Positions 36,215-45,116 of a stretch of DNA of 64,000 nucleotides are shown piece after piece. Each line of letters starts with the position of its first letter. The stretch's first letter is position 1. The notes below the pieces were generated by a model that ran no database searches, was not told the DNA's origin, and saw only the letters and a program-made list of their open reading frames with translations. Position numbers and translations under genes: made by a program. Source of the DNA: Spirosoma lacussanchae. GTDB taxonomy: Bacteria > Bacteroidota > Bacteroidia > Cytophagales > Spirosomataceae. The DNA is taken from assembly GCF_005870035.1 (NCBI RefSeq), contig NZ_SWJG01000001.1:1227639-1291638 (forward strand), in the 5' to 3' direction.

Positions 36215-37480
36215 TCAGCTCACTATCTGCCGGTACAGAGCTACGTGCTCGGCTATAAATCGGCTCCATGAAAACAGGCGAGCCCGCTGTAGGCCCTGCT
36301 GAGCCAGACCGGCGCGGAGAGTATCCGAACTGACCAGCTTTACCATAGCCTGGCATAAATCATCGGTATCGGTAGGAGAGATGTACAGGGCAGCCTCGCC
36401 AACTACTTCCCGAATGGCGGGTATGCGGGAGGTGATAACCGGCAAACCGCATTGCATCGCTTCCAGCGGAGGCAGTCCAAACCCTTCGTACAGCGACGGG
36501 TAAACAAACCCCGTTGCTCCCGAGTACAGGGCGGCCAGCTCTTCATCGGGAACAAACCCGGTCACGACAATCCGGGATTGCAGCGCCTGGTGACTGGCCA
36601 GTTCGTTTAGAATCTGATCCAGTTTCCAGCCCCTGGCGCCAACGAGTACCAGTTTGACCTCGGCCGGAATCTCGCCACTTTGTGCCGTGTTTACAAAAGC
36701 CCGAATCAGCCGATCCAGGTTTTTCCGGGGCTCGAACGTGGCCAGACTGAGTAGGTAAGGGGCGTCGCCCAGCTGATAGCGCTGGCGAATACGTTGCCGG
36801 GCGTCAGGATCCGTAACGGGGTAAAACAAGGCCGGAGAGGCCGCCAGATGAATAGGAGTTACCCGCGCCGGGTCTGTTCCGGTATGCTGGCAGAAGTCAT
36901 TCCGGGTTGCTTCCGATATGGTGATAATATGGGTTTGGGGGTTCAGACGGGCCAGCATACTCCGCACACTGTTATCGCCAGCGGGAAACCATTCGGGATG
37001 AAAAATCGGAATCAGGTCATGAATCGTCTGTACGCTCTGCACCGCCCGGCTTTGCGCTACAGCTTCTGGAATTTCGTAGAAGGGGCTGTGGTAGATACGG
37101 CCATGCCAGGACTGGGTGTCGAATCGGGCAGCATGGGAGCCGGTAAATTTCCGAAGTTTGTAGGCACCCGCCCGGATGGCTTTGCTGGGTACACTCCCAA
37201 CAGGAAACGGGCTCAGTACCCCGTTCTCCAGCCTGGCTACCGTTCGCTCTGCCGGGCGATTCACAAAGGCGGGGGCTGATGGGCCAAAATGCGCCTGGGC
37301 ATACCGCATTGCTTCGGGCAGATGGGTAGGAGCCGCCAGGGAAAGCTGGATGTCGTCGGCCTGCCACAGACCATCCAGCAGTTGTTCGGCTACGCGACTT
37401 ACGCCCGTCTTGGCCTGTCTGTGATAAAAGCCAATGCCCAGCATACTGACGTCCAGAATAACGTTCAGGTTAGAATTCAT
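36215..37480 (-). CDS. GT4-family glycosyltransferase
   Basis: The 421-residue protein has a GT-B fold with the GT4 features: LLSLATFEPRKNLDRLIRAF, LVLVGARGWK, VVTGFVPDEELAALYSGA and the donor-binding E-x7-E in PSLYEGFGLPPLEAMQCGLP. It transfers a sugar from a nucleotide or lipid donor to an unknown acceptor in the cytosol. The start at 37480 gives MNSNLNVILDVSMLG; an extra 25-residue extension from 37555 looks unlike the family. It seems monocistronic, with a 395-nt upstream gap in which I see only a terminator. Confidence 0.92.
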   Translation of the reverse strand: MNSNLNVILDVSMLGIGFYHRQAKTGVSRVAEQLLDGLWQADDIQLSLAAPTHLPEAMRYAQAHFGPSAPAFVNRPAERTVARLENGVLSPFPVGSVPSKAIRAGAYKLRKFTGSHAARFDTQSWHGRIYHSPFYEIPEAVAQSRAVQSVQTIHDLIPIFHPEWFPAGDNSVRSMLARLNPQTHIITISEATRNDFCQHTGTDPARVTPIHLAASPALFYPVTDPDARQRIRQRYQLGDAPYLLSLATFEPRKNLDRLIRAFVNTAQSGEIPAEVKLVLVGARGWKLDQILNELASHQALQSRIVVTGFVPDEELAALYSGATGFVYPSLYEGFGLPPLEAMQCGLPVITSRIPAIREVVGEAALYISPTDTDDLCQAMVKLVSSDTLRAGLAQQGLQRARLFSWSRFIAEHVALYRQIVS

Positions 37481-37758
37481 GAAGCTGTATAAAAACAAAT
37501 CGGGTATAAAAATCGGCAGTAGGTAGTCCGGAGCGTTGACACAACAACGACCCACTTCGGTTGGCTGACTGTCGAAAATAATTGGTTGAAACCATCAGGT
37601 GGCTGGTAGGATTGGTGACCTGTCAATAAGCATTGTCAGTAGAAAAAAGTTGGCCAGTCGGCAAAAAGCTCGTAACCGGTAGGCCGATCTGCCCCGTTTA
37701 AGCCGGTAATAAACTGAAATTACGGCAGGTAGACAACCCAAAAGCGGCAATCGGCAAC

Positions 37759-37797
37759 GCCAAAAAGCCTGACCCATGAGGGGCCAGGCTTTTTGGC
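37759..37797 (-). terminator. Bidirectional intrinsic terminator
   Basis: GCCAAAAAGCCTG (37759-37771) pairs with CAGGCTTTTTGGC (37785-37797). On the minus strand it lies 79 nt after the stop of the PadR partner gene. The rest of the 37481-37875 gap shows no gene. Confidence 0.85.
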
Positions 37798-37875
37798 GGG
37801 TGGTAAACGGCTGGCTACCAGCCAGGAAAAGGAGACGATATTGCCCGATGGGACGGACGGCCGTTTGGCTGTTGA

Positions 37876-38397
37876 CTACCCAAGCTGGATGCGCTGGCGT
37901 TCATTTTCCAGGTACCAGCTTAAACTGGCCAGGGTAACCGCAACGAGGCCACCGAGCCATAGCGCCCCCCAGATGCTGAAGTAGGAGAACGAACCCCGAC
38001 CAATCATGTGCATCAGCCCGATCAGCATCATAAACAGACCCAGCGTCAGACCAAAGGCATTGCGCAGCGCGGTGGGGTAGGCCTGCCGAAGGTAATAGGC
38101 TCCGTAGGCCTTGTTGCGAAACTGGAAAAGGATATCGTCCTTGCTGGCTGACTCAAGTTGCAGACCGCTCAGGCTTAGTTCCCGCTGGTAGGTCTGCCGC
38201 AGGGTCTGAACCGCGTTGACGTCGGCTTCCATCAGGGCTTTATCCATGGCAGACTCGAACGGCAAACCAAGCCAGATGTAGTATTCGACTTCGCAGGCGA
38301 GATGATCGAGTAGTTCAGGGAGTAGGTCGGTATCCGTGCCGGAGCGGACCAGATGGTCGTAGAGTCTGGCAACCTGTTGTGGGTTTAGCTTTTCCAT
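37876..38397 (-). CDS. Two-helix membrane protein with TonB-like NKxYGAYYLR motif, PadR partner
   Basis: The 173-residue protein has a soluble helical N-terminal part (1-90), then DILFQFRNKAYGAYYLRQ (about 88-105), and two membrane segments (about 113-131 and 139-159). The NKxYGAYxLR motif is known from the N-terminus of Bacteroidota TonB-type energy transducers, just before their membrane helix. It lacks a periplasmic TonB domain. It is 13 nt downstream of the PadR gene, a placement like the PadR-with-membrane-partner pairs in many bacteria. The function is unknown. Confidence 0.75.
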   Translation of the reverse strand: MEKLNPQQVARLYDHLVRSGTDTDLLPELLDHLACEVEYYIWLGLPFESAMDKALMEADVNAVQTLRQTYQRELSLSGLQLESASKDDILFQFRNKAYGAYYLRQAYPTALRNAFGLTLGLFMMLIGLMHMIGRGSFSYFSIWGALWLGGLVAVTLASLSWYLENERQRIQLG

Positions 38398-38410
38398 AAC
38401 CGGGGTTCGT

Positions 38411-38764
38411 TTATAGGTTGTTAAGGGCCAGTTTAGGCGAAGGAAGGAGTAAGCGCATTAACGAAACAAATCGTTCGAACTCAGAAACTTTTTGCTGGGC
38501 CGCCTGGGTACCGCTGGGTGTGAGCGAATAGTACTTGCGCAGCCGGCCTTCTACTTCGACCGATTCGGTGATGAGCAGCCTCTCCTGCTCCAGCTTGTGC
38601 AGAACGGGGTAAAGTGCGCCAAAGGTGAGCACCAGTTGCCCCTGCGTACGCTCTTTAACGGCCTGCGTTATCTCATAGCCGTACATGCGTTCCTGGTTCG
38701 TCAGCAGCGTCAGCACGATTGTCTTGAGCGTTCCGCGCAAAAACTCACTCTGGGTTGGTTCCAT
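38411..38764 (-). CDS. PadR-family transcriptional regulator
   Basis: The 117-residue protein is a winged-helix PadR repressor: FLRGTLKTIVLTLL, MYGYEITQAV, LVLTFGALYPVLHKLEQERLL and GRLRKYYSLTPSG form the DNA-binding domain, followed by a short dimerisation helix. It probably represses its own operon with the downstream membrane gene. A dyad upstream (38799-38825) is the likely operator. Confidence 0.93.
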   Translation of the reverse strand: MEPTQSEFLRGTLKTIVLTLLTNQERMYGYEITQAVKERTQGQLVLTFGALYPVLHKLEQERLLITESVEVEGRLRKYYSLTPSGTQAAQQKVSEFERFVSLMRLLLPSPKLALNNL

Positions 38765-38798
38765 ATAAACTCATGAAGCACGGTTAGTGATAGGCGAA

Positions 38799-38825
38799 TG
38801 TATGTATAAGAAAGCTATATATACA
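38799..38825. promoter_or_regulatory. Candidate PadR operator
   Basis: TGTATGTATA and TATATATACA form an inverted repeat (9 of 10 positions) with a 7-nt spacer. It lies 35-61 nt before the PadR start in an AT-rich stretch. PadR proteins commonly bind ATGT-N8-ACAT-type dyads; the assignment is by position. Confidence 0.5.
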
Positions 38826-38889
38826 AATAGGTTGCTGTATTTTTTTCATGTGCCATATCTACGGGCTTCGATCCCCTGATTATGCGCCC

Positions 38890-38933
38890 AAAAAAAAGCC
38901 CCGTTCTGACGCACTACTGCGTCAGAACGGGGC
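38890..38933 (-). terminator. Strong intrinsic terminator of the ars operon
   Basis: On the minus strand GCCCCGTTCTGACGCA pairs with TGCGTCAGAACGGGGC, followed by eight U. It lies 22 nt after the phosphoesterase stop, so the phosphoesterase is the last gene of the arsR-arsM-arsO-acr3 transcript. Confidence 0.93.
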
Positions 38934-38955
38934 CTGGGTATGAACAGAAAACAGA

Positions 38956-39759
38956 TCAGCGCGCCGTACGCAGCATGTCGGCGTAGGGATCGGGCAGTAT
39001 GCTGTCTTCAACGGCGCGGGCTGCTTGTTCAACGTCGTATTCGACCCGTACAAAGTCGACCTGAACGCCCTCTTTAGCGCCCGGCCGGGCCGTTTCGTCG
39101 ATGGTCAGCAGAACATAACCGGCACGAGGGTCGCCATCTTTTGGCTTGCCCACCGACCCGATATTGACGGCATGCCGGAAGTAGGTTTCCTGGCCTTCGG
39201 GTTCGCCACTGACTACTTTGTAGAATGGTTTGTGGGTGTGGCCAAAGCAGAGGACGTCGGCTCCGGCTCCTTCCAGTACCCGACCCAGACTGCGGTCGCC
39301 CCGGTCGGCAAACAGGTATTCGTTAACGCGCCGGGGGCTGCCATGTACCAGCATCACGACAAAGGGCGTTTGCTGATGCCAGAGCTGATCCGGGTTGAAG
39401 CCGAGTTCAAACTCGAGCCGGATGTGGGTGGGCAGGGTACGCAGGTACTGGCGTTCGCTGGCACCAACGACCTGGTTGGTGTAGCTGATGGATACGTTGC
39501 CCATCGCTTTTTCTGCGTCTTCGCGATAGGCGCAGCCGCAATCGTTGCTCTGTCGGCCAATACCGTAGTCGTAGTTGCCGGCAATGGTGGGGATACCCCG
39601 CTGGCGGATGGTGTTGATGACTTCGTTGGGCCAGACATTATAGCCTACCAGGTCGCCCAGGCAGTAGACGGCATCAACGGCCTGTTGGTCAATATCGGCC
39701 AGCACCGCTTCCAGGGCGGGCAGATTGGCATGAATGTCGGAGAAAAGAGCAATTTTCAT
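38956..39759 (-). CDS. Calcineurin-like metallophosphoesterase in the ars operon
   Basis: The 267-residue protein has the metallophosphoesterase motifs [12 protein letters not shown] (DxH), [10 protein letters not shown] (GDxxG), GNYDYGIG (GNHD with Tyr for His, as in a YfcE-like subgroup), MLVHGSP and CFGHTHKPF (GHxH). It hydrolyses an unknown phosphodiester or phosphomonoester. Its ATG overlaps the acr3 stop (ATGA at 39756-39759), so it is co-translated with the arsenite pump, an unusual neighbour for this family. Confidence 0.9.
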   Translation of the reverse strand: MKIALFSDIHANLPALEAVLADIDQQAVDAVYCLGDLVGYNVWPNEVINTIRQRGIPTIAGNYDYGIGRQSNDCGCAYREDAEKAMGNVSISYTNQVVGASERQYLRTLPTHIRLEFELGFNPDQLWHQQTPFVVMLVHGSPRRVNEYLFADRGDRSLGRVLEGAGADVLCFGHTHKPFYKVVSGEPEGQETYFRHAVNIGSVGKPKDGDPRAGYVLLTIDETARPGAKEGVQVDFVRVEYDVEQAARAVEDSILPDPYADMLRTAR

Positions 39760-40826
39760 TGGGGACGTGGTTTGAACGTGGCGCGTCGTTTAAGAGCAAT
39801 ATGGACGAGTAAAATCAGGACGGGGACTTCGATGAGCGGACCAATTACGGCCGCAAAGGCAGCCCCCGAGTTGATGCCGAAGACGGCAATGGCTACGGCT
39901 ATGCCCAGCTCAAAGTTGTTGCCGGCTGCGGTGAAGGCTAGTGAGGTGCTTTTGGCGTAATCGGCACCGGCCCGCTTGGCCAGGTAGAAAGCCATGAAAA
40001 ACATCAGCACGAAATAAATGACCAGTGGCAGCGCAATTCGCAGCACATCGCCCGGAATCTGTACGATCAGCGTTCCCTTCAGGCTGAACATGAGCACAAT
40101 CGTGAAGAGCAGCGCCACCAGCGTAATAGGACTGATAAAGGGCAGGAAACGGATCTCATACCAGTCGGTGCCGAACAGCCGGGTTAGCAGGAGTCGCGAG
40201 AGCAGCCCGGCCAGGAACGGGATACCCAGGTAGATAGCGACACTTTCGGCAATCTGCCCGATGCTGATAGCTACCGTGGCGCCCGGGAGGCCAAACAAAG
40301 GCGGCAGTACCGTTACGAAAACATACGCATAGACCGAATAGAACAGGACCTGAAAGATGCTGTTGAACGCTACCAGCCCCGCTACGTATTCCCGATCGCC
40401 GAGGGCCAGGTCGTTCCAGACGATGACCATCGCGATACAGCGGGCAATGCCGATCATGATCAGTCCCGTCATATAATCCGGCTTGTCGGGCAGGAGCAGA
40501 ACGGCGAGGCCAAACATCAGCACCGGGCCAATGAGCCAGTTCTGCACGAGTGACAGCGTCAGGATTTTTGTGTTCCGAAACACTTCCGGCAGTCGATCGT
40601 AGCGCACTTTGGCCAGGGGCGGGTACATCATCAGAATCAGTCCGATGGCCAGGGGCACATTAGTAGTTCCGGACTGGTAGGCACTGAGCGACTGTTCAAT
40701 TTGCGGAAACAGGTTTCCCAGCAGCACACCCAGCGCCATGGCGCCGAAAATCCACCCGGTTAAGAAGCGGTCGAGAAACGACAGGCGGGGCGGTTGGGTC
40801 GTTTCTGTTACAGAAGGGTTGTCCAT
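39756..40826 (-). CDS. acr3: ACR3-type arsenite efflux permease
   Basis: The 356-residue protein has about ten membrane segments and the ACR3 pattern: [20 protein letters not shown] near the start, [15 protein letters not shown] (about 68-82) and [15 protein letters not shown] with the essential Cys. Late in the protein, [18 protein letters not shown] matches the family too. It expels arsenite from the cytoplasm using the proton gradient. It is the fourth gene of the ars operon. Confidence 0.94.
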   Translation of the reverse strand: MDNPSVTETTQPPRLSFLDRFLTGWIFGAMALGVLLGNLFPQIEQSLSAYQSGTTNVPLAIGLILMMYPPLAKVRYDRLPEVFRNTKILTLSLVQNWLIGPVLMFGLAVLLLPDKPDYMTGLIMIGIARCIAMVIVWNDLALGDREYVAGLVAFNSIFQVLFYSVYAYVFVTVLPPLFGLPGATVAISIGQIAESVAIYLGIPFLAGLLSRLLLTRLFGTDWYEIRFLPFISPITLVALLFTIVLMFSLKGTLIVQIPGDVLRIALPLVIYFVLMFFMAFYLAKRAGADYAKSTSLAFTAAGNNFELGIAVAIAVFGINSGAAFAAVIGPLIEVPVLILLVHIALKRRATFKPRPQ

Positions 40827-40835
40827 ACGAAAGAG

Positions 40836-41924
40836 TTAAATAGATGGTTGGGGCTGGGGTAGATACGCATTAATTTCTTCGGCGGTCTGCCGGGCCGATC
40901 GGCCAACGCCGATCAGGGTAGCCGAGGCAAAACCTGTCCAGTTGCCGTACCCCACCAGCCAGAGACCCGGTGCGTCAATGGCCCGGGTTCCGTCAGTAGC
41001 CACACGGCCTTCTCTGTCTACGAGACCCAGTGGCCCGAGCAGGTCGGTAGCCGGGCGAAAACCCGTGCACCAGATGATGGTATCGAACGACTCTGACCGA
41101 CCGTCTGGCCAGACAACCCCCTGGGCCGTTATCCGAACAAAGGGCCGGCGTGCCTGTAATACGCCCCGACTACGCGCTGCCTGCACCGAAGGAACCATGA
41201 CAATATCGCCCAGACGACCGGTCGACTCCGGCGACTGGCCAGCCTGGGCGGCATGATACCGCTCCGTGGCCCGGCTAAACAAAACCCGCCCATCGACGTC
41301 GTCGGGCAGGAACGTTGGCTCGGTCAGGGTTACCCAAACGGGATGGGCTACCTCCGATACTTCGGCCAGAATCTGAGCTGCCGAATTACCGCCCCCGACG
41401 ATCAGCACCCGCTGGCCAGCCAGCGAGTCGGACGAGTGGTAATGGGCCGAGTGAAGTTGCAGGCCTCTGAAATCCGACTGACCCGGATACGCGGGTAGAA
41501 TGGGTTGCGTCCAGGTGCCGGTGCTGCAAACCACGGCCGGCGCCCGCCATGAACCCTTATCCGTCCGGATTATGTACCCGTCGGTATGGCGCGTAAGCTG
41601 TTCTACCCGGACAGGTCGCCGGATAGGCAGCTTATACCGCGCTTCGTAGGCGTTTAGATAGTCGATAACCTGCTGCCGGGCTGGGAAACCGGCATCTGAT
41701 CCTGCCGGGCGCGGCATGGGCCAGCCGGGTAACGACGAGGCTTCGGCCGGTGAGAACAGCCGGAGTGAATCCCAGCCGTGGAGCCAGGCGCCCCCCGCCC
41801 GTGGCTGATCATCGAGAATAACGAATGAACGACCGGTTCGGCGCAGAAAATACGCGACCGACAGGCCGCTTTGTCCGCCACCAATAACCACAATGTCGGT
41901 TTCCTGAATAGGTTCTTCAACCAT
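40836..41924 (-). CDS. arsO: ArsO-like flavin-dependent monooxygenase
   Basis: The 362-residue protein has an N-terminal FAD motif ([17 protein letters not shown]), a mid-protein NAD(P)H motif ([18 protein letters not shown]) and [11 protein letters not shown] near the C-terminus. Genes of this kind recur in bacterial ars operons as arsO, with proposed but unsettled roles in oxidising arsenicals. The start at 41924 is right at the first beta-strand; it lies 31 nt after the arsM stop. Confidence 0.82.
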   Translation of the reverse strand: MVEEPIQETDIVVIGGGQSGLSVAYFLRRTGRSFVILDDQPRAGGAWLHGWDSLRLFSPAEASSLPGWPMPRPAGSDAGFPARQQVIDYLNAYEARYKLPIRRPVRVEQLTRHTDGYIIRTDKGSWRAPAVVCSTGTWTQPILPAYPGQSDFRGLQLHSAHYHSSDSLAGQRVLIVGGGNSAAQILAEVSEVAHPVWVTLTEPTFLPDDVDGRVLFSRATERYHAAQAGQSPESTGRLGDIVMVPSVQAARSRGVLQARRPFVRITAQGVVWPDGRSESFDTIIWCTGFRPATDLLGPLGLVDREGRVATDGTRAIDAPGLWLVGYGNWTGFASATLIGVGRSARQTAEEINAYLPQPQPSI

Positions 41925-41955
41925 ACGATATAGAGCGGGTGAGCAACCGAATCGG

Positions 41956-42843
41956 TTATCCGTTGCAGCAGGTTGGTCCGCAGCAGGACTCAGCCGACGG
42001 TTCCTGGCTGGGGAGTGGTTTGCGGGCAAAGACGGTGATGCTGTAGATGCCGCGGCCATCCTGCCGGTATGCGGCCAGTTCGTCGGCGGTGATGTAGGTC
42101 TGGAGTAGCTCGGTCGGCAGGTTGATTTCCTTTTTCTTCTGCACCTGCAGGGCCGTAAAACCCGAACGGGTAACGATATCGAGGTAGTCGCGCTCCTGGA
42201 TGGCTCCCGATACGCAACCTGCATACAGCTCCGCGTCCCGCTGCAGCCCCTCGGGCAGGTCGCCCACGAGGACGATATCGGAGATACTGAAATGACCACC
42301 GGGTTTCAGAATCCGGTATGTTTCCTGGAAGGCGCGTGCTTTGTCGGGCACCAGGTTCATGACACAGTTGCTTACTACAACGTCGGCCAGGTTATCGGGC
42401 AGGGGCATGTCTTCGATGTCGCCATAGACGAATTCGACGTTGGTGTAGTTGAGTGCCTTTGCGTTCTTCCGGGCCCGGTCAATCATGCCGGGTGTCATAT
42501 CCAGCCCGATGACCCGGCCGGTTTCTCCGGTTTCGGCGCGGGCTACAAAGCAGTCGTTGCCCGCGCCGGAGCCGAGGTCAACGACGGTGTTGCCGGGTTT
42601 TATCTGCGCAAACTGGGTCGGCAAGCCACAACCCAGCCCCAGATCCGCATCGGCCACGTAGCCGTCGACGGTGTGGTACTCGTCGTTCATCAGAATGCTG
42701 TACGAAGTATCCGTAGCGCCCGGACCACAACAGGACGAAGGGCCGCAGCCACCATCGACCGCTACACCCTGGGTTTCTTCCTGACGCGCGATGTCGCCGT
42801 ATTTCTGACGGACAATCGCTTTGAGCTCTTCGGCAGTAGTCAT
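41956..42843 (-). CDS. arsM: Arsenite S-adenosylmethionine methyltransferase
   Basis: The 295-residue protein has the SAM motif [15 protein letters not shown] and the arsenic-binding cysteine context of Ars[11 protein letters not shown] near 33-42, LGLGCGLPT (about 68-76), NCVMNLVP and [10 protein letters not shown]. It ends in another Cys-rich tail ([10 protein letters not shown]). It methylates As(III) to mono- and dimethylated forms. A second ArsR-like operator (42858-42874) lies just before it, within the arsR-arsM space. Confidence 0.94.
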   Translation of the reverse strand: MTTAEELKAIVRQKYGDIARQEETQGVAVDGGCGPSSCCGPGATDTSYSILMNDEYHTVDGYVADADLGLGCGLPTQFAQIKPGNTVVDLGSGAGNDCFVARAETGETGRVIGLDMTPGMIDRARKNAKALNYTNVEFVYGDIEDMPLPDNLADVVVSNCVMNLVPDKARAFQETYRILKPGGHFSISDIVLVGDLPEGLQRDAELYAGCVSGAIQERDYLDIVTRSGFTALQVQKKKEINLPTELLQTYITADELAAYRQDGRGIYSITVFARKPLPSQEPSAESCCGPTCCNG

Positions 42844-42857
42844 GTTCTTATTGGTTT

Positions 42858-42874
42858 AATGTAATATTACGATT
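42858..42874. promoter_or_regulatory. Second candidate ArsR operator, before arsM
   Basis: AATGTAATATTACGATT is a near-perfect dyad around AATATT that matches the site upstream of arsR (TAATATTACGAT shared). It lies 15 nt before the arsM start and may provide internal control. Confidence 0.55.
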
Positions 42875-42891
42875 GATTTAGGTAAAAAAAA

Positions 42892-43218
42892 TCAGCAGCA
42901 GGTGTTCTGGGTGAATGACGCGAGCAGGTTACCAAACGTGGCCTGGGCTTCTTCCCAGACGGGTTCGTTAATGCAGTAGCACACGCGCGGAGGCTGTACG
43001 TTTCCTTTGATGATACCGATCCGGCTCAGCTCTTTCAGATGTTGCGAGACGGTAGCCTGCGAAAGGGGCAATACATCGACCAGATCGCCACACACGCAGG
43101 CTTTCGTAGCGACCAGATACTGGAGAATAGCCACCCGGGCTGGGTGCGCAAAGGCTTTGGCCAGGTCGGCAATCCGGTTCTGCTCGGTCGTAAAGACTTC
43201 TGTTTTCGTGACACCCAT
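42892..43218 (-). CDS. arsR: ArsR/SmtB-family arsenite-responsive repressor
   Basis: The 108-residue winged-helix protein has the metal-site pattern [12 protein letters not shown] (the usual ELCVCDL of ArsR) with the recognition helix [13 protein letters not shown] and a C-terminal NTCC. It should release DNA when arsenite binds its cysteines and derepress arsM-arsO-acr3. A TACCTTTG -7 box ends 5 nt before the ATG, so its transcript is probably leaderless. The operator overlaps the -33 region. Confidence 0.93.
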   Translation of the reverse strand: MGVTKTEVFTTEQNRIADLAKAFAHPARVAILQYLVATKACVCGDLVDVLPLSQATVSQHLKELSRIGIIKGNVQPPRVCYCINEPVWEEAQATFGNLLASFTQNTCC

Positions 43219-43222
43219 GTGG

Positions 43223-43252
43223 CAAAGGTATACATGAATTGATTAATCGCAA
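43223..43252 (-). promoter_or_regulatory. arsR promoter, consistent with a leaderless transcript
   Basis: On the minus strand a -33 TTG (43250-43252) and a perfect -7 TACCTTTG (43223-43230) are 19 nt apart. Transcription would begin at or within 2 nt of the ATG at 43218. Confidence 0.7.
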
Positions 43253-43261
43253 TATTACGAT
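43246..43261. promoter_or_regulatory. ArsR operator at the arsR promoter
   Basis: ATCGCAATATTACGAT is a 16-nt dyad with one mismatched pair. It overlaps the -33 element of the arsR promoter, a position suited to repression. Confidence 0.7.
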
Positions 43262-43290
43262 GGTTATTATTTTTTTGTTGCTGTCGAGCG

Positions 43291-43530
43291 GGAGACGCGA
43301 GGGCCGGGCCACCGGGCGGTTGCGTCTCTACATGTCTTGGTCCGTGTCCTAACCGGGACGCGTAGTTGGACCACCCGCGCGTCAGCCATTTGGTGCGTCA
43401 GCAAAAGCCATTCGGACAGGAGACGCAAGGGGTTGCGTCTCTACATCCGTGGTCCGTCTTCTCACGGACCACGCCACGGTGTGGGCGTTTTAGCAAAACC
43501 CATCTGGCCAGGAGACGCAATAGCCGATGC
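43291..43530. repeat. Array of GAGACGCAA/TTGCGTCTC interspersed repeats
   Basis: The intergenic stretch between arsR and mntH has three starts of the element GGAGACGC(A/G)A at 43291, 43419 and 43511. The first two are followed by TTGCGTCTCTAC and a TGGTCCGT module; the copy at 43420-43444 is a perfect GAGACGCAA-GGG-TTGCGTCTC hairpin. The same element is seen at 21541. There is no ORF here. Confidence 0.7.
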
Positions 43531-43576
43531 GGTCGGTGTTCCGGCTCGCATTCACCAAAGCAGTTAGACTAGATAT

Positions 43577-44911
43577 CTAGAAGATCGTGTCCCAGAGAAG
43601 GTACCCGTTCAGGGCGATGATGATAGTGGCTACGGCCCATGACGTGATGCGAACCCAGGCGGGATTGACGAAACGGCCCATCTTCAGCTTGTCGTTTGTG
43701 AACGTGACCAGCGGTACAACTGCGAAACTCAGCTGTAAGGACAGGATAACCTGACTCAATACCAATAGTTCGGACGTGCCCCGCTCGCCATACAGAATCG
43801 CTACTACCAGGGCCGGAACGATGGCTACCAATCGCGTAATGATTCGCCGGAGCCAGGGTTTTAGCCGTATGTTCAGAAAACCTTCCATAACAATCTGCCC
43901 CGCCAGGGTACCGGTCACGGTAGAGTTCTGGCCAGACGCCAGCAAGGCGACGGCAAACAGAATACCGGCCACTTTAGTACCCAGCAGCGGGTCAAGTAGT
44001 TGGTGGGCGTCGGTGATGTCGGCCACGTGCTGATTGCCGGAATAGTGAAACGTAGCCGCCGACAGCATCAGAATGGCTGCGTTGATGAAGAAAGCCAGAA
44101 ACAGCGAGACCGTTGAGTCGATGGTGGCAAACTTGATAGCCGATTGCCGACCCGTATCGTCGCGGCTGAAATCGCGGGTTTGTATGATACTGGAGTGCAG
44201 GTAGAGGTTATGGGGCATGACCGTGGCGCCCAGGATACCGATGGCGATATAGAGCATACCCGGATTGGTGACGATTTCGGGGCGGGGTAGCAAGCCCCCC
44301 ATCACCTCGCCCAGGTCGGGCCGGGAGACGAGCAACTCATAGCCGAAGCAGGCCAGGATCAGAAAAATCAGGCTGGCCACGATTCGTTCCAGCACCCGAA
44401 AGCCTTTATTCTGCAGGTACAGCAGCAACATGACGTCAACGGCCGTGATCAGAATGCCGATCGTGAGCGGCAGACCGAACAGGAGGTTCAGCGCAATGGC
44501 CGAGCCAATGACTTCGGCCAGGTCCGTAGCTGCAATGGCAATTTCGGCCAGTACCCACAAGCCAATACCCACCGGGCGACTGTAATGATCGCGGCAGGCC
44601 TGGGCCAGATCGCGGCCGGTGGCGATACCCAGCTTAAGCGCCAGGTGCTGCAGCAGCATGGCGAAGAGATTCGAGATCAGCACGACGGACAACAGCCGAT
44701 ACCCGAACTGAGCCCCCCCCGCAATATCGGTGGCCCAGTTGCCGGGGTCCATGTAGCCTACCGCTACCATAAGCCCGGGCCCGACATAAGCCGCCAGGGT
44801 TTTAAAAAAACCGGCGTTTCGGGGTACGTGAACTGACCCATGCACATCGGCCAGCGACTTCGACGACGGGTCCTGACGCCAGCCTTTCATAAATGTATTG
44901 GTTACTTCCAT
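43577..44911 (-). CDS. mntH: Nramp-family divalent metal (Mn2+/Fe2+) transporter
   Basis: The 444-residue protein has about eleven membrane segments and the Nramp signature DPGNWATD (55-62) in helix 1, whose Asp and Asn bind the metal, and MPHNLYLHS in helix 6 with the Met. It imports Mn2+ with H+. It is divergent from the mntR gene across a shared 28-nt palindrome and has a perfect -7 box at 44990-44997, giving a leader of about 75 nt. Confidence 0.94.
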   Translation of the reverse strand: MEVTNTFMKGWRQDPSSKSLADVHGSVHVPRNAGFFKTLAAYVGPGLMVAVGYMDPGNWATDIAGGAQFGYRLLSVVLISNLFAMLLQHLALKLGIATGRDLAQACRDHYSRPVGIGLWVLAEIAIAATDLAEVIGSAIALNLLFGLPLTIGILITAVDVMLLLYLQNKGFRVLERIVASLIFLILACFGYELLVSRPDLGEVMGGLLPRPEIVTNPGMLYIAIGILGATVMPHNLYLHSSIIQTRDFSRDDTGRQSAIKFATIDSTVSLFLAFFINAAILMLSAATFHYSGNQHVADITDAHQLLDPLLGTKVAGILFAVALLASGQNSTVTGTLAGQIVMEGFLNIRLKPWLRRIITRLVAIVPALVVAILYGERGTSELLVLSQVILSLQLSFAVVPLVTFTNDKLKMGRFVNPAWVRITSWAVATIIIALNGYLLWDTIF

Positions 44912-44989
44912 TCGTTAGTTGAGCATACTGCCCCCACCGCCGACCGACGGGGGGCCTACCTGCCGTTGTCATCGAGCGGTCTGCTGAAA

Positions 44990-44997
44990 CAAAGGTA
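44990..44997 (-). promoter_or_regulatory. -7 box TACCTTTG for mntH
   Basis: The minus strand reads TACCTTTG, matching TAnnTTTG. The -33 region falls inside the 28-nt palindrome. Confidence 0.65.
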
Positions 44998-45010
44998 ATA
45001 ATAGTTGAAA

Positions 45011-45038
45011 TAAAAATTTAGACTAGTCTAAATTTTTA
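45011..45038. promoter_or_regulatory. MntR operator: perfect 28-nt palindrome
   Basis: The arm TAAAAATTTAGACT is followed directly by its exact reverse complement. The core TTTAGACTAGTCTAAA resembles DtxR/MntR-type sites. It overlaps the -33 regions of both the mntH and mntR promoters, so one bound regulator can repress both. Confidence 0.85.
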
Positions 45039-45065
45039 GAAAGTTTAACATAAAAACTATCTTTG
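45035..45065 (+). promoter_or_regulatory. mntR promoter
   Basis: The -7 box TATCTTTG (45058-45065) is an exact match and lies 19 nt after TTTA at 45035-45038, the end of the operator palindrome. The leader to the ATG at 45117 is about 45 nt. Confidence 0.7.
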
Positions 45066-45116
45066 CCGCCAAACTGTTTGCCCGATTTTCGATGTTTTAT
45101 CGGGTAGCTGTCGCCT

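Noticed and set aside
39558..39571. Loss of the catalytic motif in the phosphoesterase (GNYD instead of GNHD)
   Set aside because: Tyr or other residues at this position occur in the YfcE-like subgroup and all other metal motifs are intact.
41925..42299. Extension of the arsO reading frame upstream to 42299
   Set aside because: The extra 125 residues run antiparallel within the arsM coding region frame and have Ser/Arg-rich shadow composition; the FAD domain starts right at 41924.
43291..43530. CRISPR array in the repeats upstream of arsR
   Set aside because: Only three uneven units, spacing of 128 and 92 nt, no uniform spacers and no cas genes.
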